Part shown: piece after piece, positions 58,820-64,000 of the stretch
Layout of the letters: each line of letters begins with the position of its first letter
Position numbering within the stretch: position 1 is the stretch's first letter
NCBI GenBank assembly: GCA_963755395.1
Contig: CAVWJJ010000001.1
Coordinates: forward strand, 186,001-250,000
Direction of reading: 5' to 3'
Origin: DAHVFK01 sp963755395
Lineage (GTDB): Bacteria; Pseudomonadota; Gammaproteobacteria; Burkholderiales; SG8-39
Length of the DNA stretch: 64,000 nucleotides
Program-made: the position numbers and the translations under genes
Notes under the pieces: generated by a model
The model's input: only the letters and a program-made list of their open reading frames with translations
Database searches by the model: none
What the model was told of the DNA's origin: nothing

Positions 58820-59295
58820 CGCTGCCGACGCGCGCCGGCAGGCGCTTGACGCGCCTGCCGGCGACGCTGCTCACCGGCGTCGTAGCGTTCGCATTAGCGG
58901 AGGCGGGATCCTGCGCCTGGGCCCAGGGCCAGGTCGCAACTACCCCCGGGGACGCCGCGCTGCCGGCATCGGCCCATTACTACCGCAGCGCCCAGCTGGA
59001 TGTGCGCCCCGGCATCAAGACCCACGTCGAGCCCGCATACCCGGAGGCCGCGGCACGCCGCGGCCTGTCGGGCACGGTCGTGCTGCGGCTCTACATCAAC
59101 GAGAATGGCGCCGTCGATCGGGTCGAGACCCTGCGCGCCCGACCGGCGGGCGTGTTCGAGCGCTCCGCCGAGCAGGCCTTCCGCGCGGCGCGCTTTACCC
59201 CCGGGATGAAGGACAAACACCCGGTCAAGGTACAGATGACGATCGAGGTCAGCTTCGACACCCCGCCGCCGGCGCCTCCCGCCGGTTGGCGCTGA
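58816..59295 (+). CDS. TonB C-terminal domain protein
   Basis: A 159-residue protein from GTG 58816, overlapping the pilY1 stop. The N-terminal hydrophobic stretch (LLTGVVAFALAEAGSCAWAQ) looks like a signal peptide or anchor. The C-terminal domain THVEPAYPEAAARRGLSGTV then VLRLYINENGAVDRVE is TonB-like. The Pro-rich spacer of classical TonB is absent and no exbB/exbD is nearby, so its role beside pilus genes is unclear. Confidence 0.82.
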   Translation: MTLPTRAGRRLTRLPATLLTGVVAFALAEAGSCAWAQGQVATTPGDAALPASAHYYRSAQLDVRPGIKTHVEPAYPEAAARRGLSGTVVLRLYINENGAVDRVETLRARPAGVFERSAEQAFRAARFTPGMKDKHPVKVQMTIEVSFDTPPPAPPAGWR

Positions 59296-59307
59296 GCGCG
59301 TGCGGGG

Positions 59308-60260
59308 CTACTTCTTCGCCGCCAACTCGCGCGGCAGCGTGAACACCACGCTCTCGCCGATGCCGTCGAGCTGAGAAACGCGGGCCGCGCCGAGCTCCTT
59401 CAGCCGCGCCAGTACGTCGTTCACCAGCACCTCGGGCGCCGACGCCCCGGCGGTGACGCCGATGCGGTGCTTGCCGGCGAGCCATTCCGGCCGCAGATCC
59501 GCAGCGCGATCAATCATGTAGGCTTCGGTGCCGATGTTGTGCGCCACTTCGCGCAGGCGGTTCGAATTCGAGCTGTTGGGCGAACCCACGACGATGACCA
59601 CATCGCATTGCGGCGCCATCAGCTTCACCGCGTCCTGGCGGTTCTGCGTCGCATAGCAGATATCGTCCTTCTTCGGCCCGCGTATGCCGGGGAAACCTGG
59701 CCCGCAGCGCGGCCACGACCTGCCCGGCGTCGTCCACCGAGAGCGTGGTCTGCGTCACGTAGGCGACCTTGGCGGGATCCGCGATGCGGAGGCCGGCGAC
59801 ATCGGCTGCCGTTTCCACCAGATAGATGCCGCGAGTCGGCCTGCCCCATGGTGCCCTCGACCTCGGGATGGCCGCGGTGGCCGATCATCACGATCTCGAG
59901 CCCCTGCTCGAGCATCTTCGCCACCTCGACATGCACCTTGGTCACCAGCGGGCAGGTCGCGTCGAACACCTTGAGGCCGCGCCCCTCGGCGTCCGCGCGC
60001 ACCGCTTGCGCCACGCCGTGCGCGCTGAAGATGACGATGCTGCCGGCGGGCACTTCCTCCAGCTCGTCGACGAACACCGCGCCCTTGGCGCGCAGGCCGT
60101 CGACCACGAACTGGTTGTGCACGATCTCGTGCCTGACGTAGATCGGCGCCCCAAACAGCGTCAGCGCGCGTTCCACGATCTCGATCGCGCGCTCGACCCC
60201 GGCGCAAAAACCGCGCGGATTCGCGAGCAGAACCTCCGTTTCCCTGGAATCGTCCTTCAT
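59308..60260 (-). CDS. ispH: 4-hydroxy-3-methylbut-2-enyl diphosphate reductase (two frameshifts)
   Basis: The last enzyme of the MEP isoprenoid pathway, a [4Fe-4S] protein. ANPRGFCAGVERAIEIVERA, VRHEIVHNQFVVDGLRAKGA, FDATCPLVTKVHVEVAKMLE and, in another frame, MIGHRGHPEVEGTMGQ-type and VGSPNSSNSNRLREVA, then IGVTAGASAPEVLVNDVL are all present. Frame changes near 59836 and 59693. The span is 953 bases, remainder two, as expected for two one-base insertions; restored length is about 316 residues, normal for IspH. Confidence 0.92.
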
Positions 60261-60275
60261 TGGCCTATGTTGCCA

Positions 60276-60707
60276 TCATCGGGCGAAGGCGAGAACCTCC
60301 ACCTCGAATCGCACCCGTTGCCCGGCGAGCGGGTGATTGAAATCCACGAGCACGTCGTGAACATGCAGCGCGCGCACCCGCCCCGTGTGGCGCGTGCCGT
60401 CGGGCGTGGAAAACTCGATCAGCGCGCCTTCCTCGAGCGCCAGCTCGTGCGCAAAGGACGCGCGCGGCAGCGACTGCACCAGGTCCTCGCGCCGCTCGCC
60501 GAACGCCTGCGCCGGCTCGAGTTCGAACACGTAGCCGCCGCCCGGCTCTGCACGCGCCAGGCATTGCTCGAGGCCGGGCGCGAGCTCGCCACAGCCCAAC
60601 GCGAGCGTGGCGGGGTTGCCGCCAAAGGTGGACAGCACCTCCATTCCGTCCTCGAGCCTAAGGCGATAGTGCAAGGTTATCACCCCGCCGTCAGCTTCTG
60701 CGCTCAC
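60276..60707 (-). CDS. fkpB: FKBP-type peptidyl-prolyl isomerase (SlpA/FkpB-like)
   Basis: A 143-residue FKBP. Domain core TLHYRLRLEDGMEVLST, LGCGELAPGLEQCLARAEPG and the inserted IF domain ERREDLVQSLPRASFAHELA. FkpB typically lies between lspA and ispH, exactly as here. Its start overlaps the lspA end by 17 bases. Confidence 0.93.
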   Translation of the reverse strand: MSAEADGGVITLHYRLRLEDGMEVLSTFGGNPATLALGCGELAPGLEQCLARAEPGGGYVFELEPAQAFGERREDLVQSLPRASFAHELALEEGALIEFSTPDGTRHTGRVRALHVHDVLVDFNHPLAGQRVRFEVEVLAFAR

Positions 60708-61176
60708 CGTCCGCTCCCCGGTGTAGCAGGCTTTCGTAGATCAGCAGGCCGGCGCCGATCGTGATCGCCGAATCGGCAACGTTGAACGCCGGCCAGTGCC
60801 AGCCGTAGAGGTGGAAATCGAGAAAGTCGACCACCTGCCCGAAGCGCAGCCGGTCGATAAGGTTGCCGAGCGCGCCAGCCAGGATCAGGGCAAGGCCGGT
60901 GCGTACCAAGTGGTCGGCGGGCGATCGCACCAGCAGCACGGACACAATCATGATCGCGACCGCGGCGACCGCGATGAACAACGGAGTCTGCCAGCCCGGC
61001 GCGCCGGCCAGGAAGCTGAACGCCGCGCCCTTGTTGAACGCCACCACTAGATTGAAGAAGCCCGTCAGCGCCAGCCGCTCGCCCGGCGCGAATGCCGACA
61101 GGACCGCCCACTTGCTGAGCTGGTCAAGCACGACGATCGTCGCCGCCAGCGCGAACCAAGCCGAGCGTCTAGGCAT
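60691..61176 (-). CDS. lspA: Lipoprotein signal peptidase (signal peptidase II)
   Basis: A 161-residue membrane aspartyl protease with four hydrophobic segments. The conserved VVLDQLSKWAVLS, FNLVVAFNKGAAFSFL, catalytic Asp regions LAGALGNLIDRLRFGQVVDF and FNVADSAITIGAGLL are intact. It removes lipoprotein signal peptides, such as that of the OprM-like protein in this window. It overlaps the ileS stop by 8 bases. Confidence 0.96.
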   Translation of the reverse strand: MPRRSAWFALAATIVVLDQLSKWAVLSAFAPGERLALTGFFNLVVAFNKGAAFSFLAGAPGWQTPLFIAVAAVAIMIVSVLLVRSPADHLVRTGLALILAGALGNLIDRLRFGQVVDFLDFHLYGWHWPAFNVADSAITIGAGLLIYESLLHRGADGERRS

Positions 61177-63993
61177 GCCGGCGCGCCTCGCCCTCGCCGT
61201 AGAGGTTGGCGACGCAGCGCCCGCAAAGAACCGGGTGCGCGGCGTCGACGCCGACGTCCGCTCGATAGTGCCAGCAGCGCTCGCACTTGGTCAGCGCGCT
61301 GGGCGCGACCTCGACGCGCGCCTCGGTCGCGAGGTGCAGTCGCGCGGCCGAGGTGAGCATGACGAACTTCAGGTCGTCGCCCAGACTCGCGAGCAGATCG
61401 TAGTCCGCGCCGTCGAGATGGAAGTCGACCTCCGCCTGCAACGACGAACCGACCTTTCCCTCGGCTCTCAGGTCTTCGATGCGCTTGCGCGCCGGCGCGC
61501 GCAGCGCGCGCAGGCGGCTCCAGCGGGCCGTCAGTTCGTCCGCCTCCGCGAGCGCAGGCAGCGCGTGCCAGGTCTGGAAGAACACGCTGTCGTCGCCCTC
61601 GCCGGTGAACGCCGCCCACAGCTCCTCGGCGGTGAAGCTCAGGATCGGCGCCAGCAAGCGCACCAGGCTGTGGGTCACGTGGTAGAGCGCGGATTGCGCC
61701 GAGCGGCGCGCCTGCGAGTCAGCGCCGCAGGTGTAAAGGCGATCCTTGAGAATGTCGAGGTAGAACGCGCCCAGGTCCTCGGAGCAGAAAGTCTGCAGCT
61801 TCTGCACCACGAGATGGAACTCGTAGCGCTCGTAGTCCGCCTCGAGCTCCTGCTGCAGGCGCGCCGTCAGCGCGAGCGCGTAACGGTCGATCTCGATCAT
61901 CTCGGCAAGCGGGACGGCGTGCCGGGCAGGGTCGAAGTCGGACGTGTTCGCCAGCAGGAAGCGCAGCGTATTGCGGATGCGACGGTAGCTCTCCACGACG
62001 CGCTTCAGGATTTCCTTCGACAGATTCAGCTCGCCCGAGTAGTCGGTGCTCGCCACCCACAGGCGCAGGATCTCCGCGCCGAGCGTGCCATTGATCTTCT
62101 GCGGCGACATGCCGGTGCCGCGCGACTTCGACATCTTGCGTCCTTCCATGTCGATGACGAAGCCGTGCGTGAGCAAGGCCTTGTACGGCGGCACGCCGTT
62201 CATCATGCAAGACACGAGCAGCGACGAGTGGAACCAGCCGCGGTGCTGGTCGGAGCCCTCGAGATAGAGGTCTGCGGGAAACGCGGTCTCTTCCTTGTGC
62301 GAGCCGCGCAGCACGGTAAAGTGCGTCGAGCCGGAATCGAACCAGACGTCGAGCGTGTCCTTGATCTTGTCGTAGCGCTGCGCATCATCGCCCAGCAGCT
62401 CGCGCGCATCGAGCCTTTGCCAGGCCTCGATGCCGCCCTCCTCGACGCGCTTGGCCACCGCCTCGAGCAACTCGGGCGTGTCCGGATGCAGCTCGCCGGT
62501 CTCCTTGTGGATGAAGAACGGCATTGGCACGCCCCACTGGCGCTGGCGCGACAGCGTCCAGTCAGGGCGGCTGGCGATCATCCCGTGCAGCCGCGCCTGG
62601 CCCCAGGCAGGGAAGAAGCGCGTGGCCTCGATTCCGCGCAGCGCGGTGGTACGCAGCGTCTCGGCCGGCTTGACGCCGTTATATCCAGGGGTCGCGTCCA
62701 TGCCGGCGAACCACTGCACCGTGGCGCGCAGAATCACCGGCGTCTTGTGCCGCCAGCAGTGCATGTAGCTGTGGACGTAGGGCGCGCGGTCGAACAGGGC
62801 GCCGCGGCGCTCGATCTCGGCCACGATCTCCAGATTGGCGTCCCAGATCATCGCGCCGCCGAACAGCGGCAGCGATTGCGCGAACCTGCCGTCGCCCTGC
62901 ACCGGGGTCAGAATCTGCTCGTCCGTCATGCCGTAGCGCCGGCATGACTCGAAGTCCTCGACGCCGTAGGCCGGCGCCGAATGCACGATCCCCGTGCCGG
63001 TATCGAGCGTTACGTAGTCGCCGAGGTAGACCGGCGCTGTGCGGTCGTAGAAGGGGTGGCGGAACGCTGATGTTTTCCAGCTCACGGCCAAAGCAGCTAT
63101 GGTCAAACTTGCTGTCCGGGTCTCGCCTGCGCAATTTGTAGCTTGCAAGGCATGCTTCCTCCAGATCGGTTGCGAGGATCAGCGCGCCGCGCTCCGTTTC
63201 GACCAGGGAGTAGAGGATTTCCGGATGCACATTCAGCGCCTGGTTCGCGGGAATCGTCCAGGGCGTCGTGGTCCAGATCACCGCGTATATCGGTCCGTCC
63301 GGCAGTCTGTCGAGCGCGAAGGCGCGTCGCAGTTTTTCCCGGTCCGCCATCATCCAACAGAAAGCCGACGTCGATCGCCAGGTCCTTGCGGTCCTCGTAT
63401 TCGACCTCGGCTTCGGCCAGCGCCGAGCCGCAGTCGAAGCACCAGTTGACCGGCTTGAGGCCGCGGTAGACGTAGCCCTTGCCGAGCAACGTGCCCAGCG
63501 CGCGGATCTCGTCGGCCTCGTTGCGGTAGGCCATCGTGAGGTAGGGGTTGTCCCAGTCGCCCAGCACGCCGAGGCGCTGGAAGTCGACCTTCTGACGCTC
63601 GATCTGCTCCGCGGCATAGGCGCGGCACAGGCGCTGCGTCTGCTCGGCCGAGAGGTGCTTGCCGTGCTTCTTCTCGATTTGCACCTCGATCGGCATGCCG
63701 TGGCAGTCCCAGCCGGGCACGTAGGGCGCGTCGAAACCCGCCAAAGTCCGCGACTTCACGATCACGTCTTTAAGGATCTTGTTGACCGCGTGGCCGATGT
63801 GGATGTCGCCGTTGGCGTATGGCGGGCCATCGTGCAGCACGAAGCGCGGGCGGCCCCTGGCAATGCTGCGCAGGCGCTTGTAGACGCCGCGCTGCTGCCA
63901 GTCGCGCACCCAGCCGGGCTCGCGCTTGGCGAGATCGCCGCGCATCGGAAACGGGGTATCTGGAAGATTCAGCGTGCTCTTGTAGTCAGCCAT
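61169..63993 (-). CDS. ileS: Isoleucyl-tRNA synthetase (two frameshifts)
   Basis: A class I synthetase. The HIGH region PPYANGDIHIGHAVNKILKD, the WDCHGMPIE block, KMSKS in MEGRKMSKSRGTGMSPQ and a C-terminal zinc site CERCWHYRADVG ... CGRC are present. Frame changes near 63347 (after GFLLDD) and near 63075 (after RELENIS). The span is 2825 bases, remainder two, fitting two inserted bases; restored length about 941 residues, as in bacterial IleS. The shifts are almost certainly sequence errors because the gene is essential. Confidence 0.93.
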
Positions 63994-64000
63994 GCTTTGC

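Overview
The window looks like a chromosome segment from a high-GC betaproteobacterium (Burkholderiales/Rhodocyclales-like). The evidence is the GC-rich codon use, the pervasive 4-base ATGA/GTGA gene overlaps, the ilvE - zf-CHCC - waaF and birA - coaX - SPOR orders, the fkpB - lspA - ileS block and the fimT-pilV-pilW-pilX-pilY1 minor pilin operon. I cannot name a genus.

Layout. 1-1.7 kb: 3' part of glnE. 1.6-11.0 kb (minus): arsR-type regulator, then an MdtABC-OprM-like RND efflux operon. 11.1-16.0 kb (plus): ilvE, a zinc-finger protein, waaF, an NTF2-like protein, a YheT-type hydrolase and phosphomannomutase, almost all overlapping by 4 bases. 16.0-21.5 kb (plus): an anaerobic glycerol-3-phosphate (G3P) dehydrogenase operon in which GlpC is replaced by a NarI/cytochrome c/ferredoxin fusion plus an HdrB-like protein. 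21.5-32.3 kb (minus): two Ugp-type G3P ABC transporter gene sets sharing one UgpC, then Pit, its DUF47 partner, UgpQ and a ferritin-like protein. 32.5-40.6 kb: amidase, MlrC-type peptidase and a Dpp-type ABC importer. 40.6-43.4 kb: birA, coaX, SPOR protein, CheY-like regulator. 43.4-50.5 kb: a decayed genomic island in the 3' end of a tRNA-Thr gene. 50.7-59.3 kb: type IV pilus minor pilins, PilY1 and a TonB-like protein. 59.3-64 kb (minus): ispH, fkpB, lspA, ileS.

How it fits together. Ugp would import G3P and glycerophosphodiesters, UgpQ would hydrolyse the diesters, GlpAB would oxidise G3P, and the NarI/HdrC-HdrB pair is placed to pass electrons to a quinone or c-type acceptor. Pit/DUF47 would handle phosphate. 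Three near-identical FNR/ANR-type boxes (TTGAT-N4-GTCAA) lie upstream of glpA, of the first ugpB and of the second ugpB, each about 41 bases from a plausible start point. This suggests one oxygen-responsive G3P regulon and is the strongest lead in the window.

Caution. Many conserved genes carry frameshifts (RND permeases, second ugp set, glpB, pilW, pilY1, ispH, ileS). Where countable, these are nearly all single-base insertions, which points to uncorrected sequencing errors rather than decay. The island genes instead carry substitution-type stop codons, consistent with real decay.
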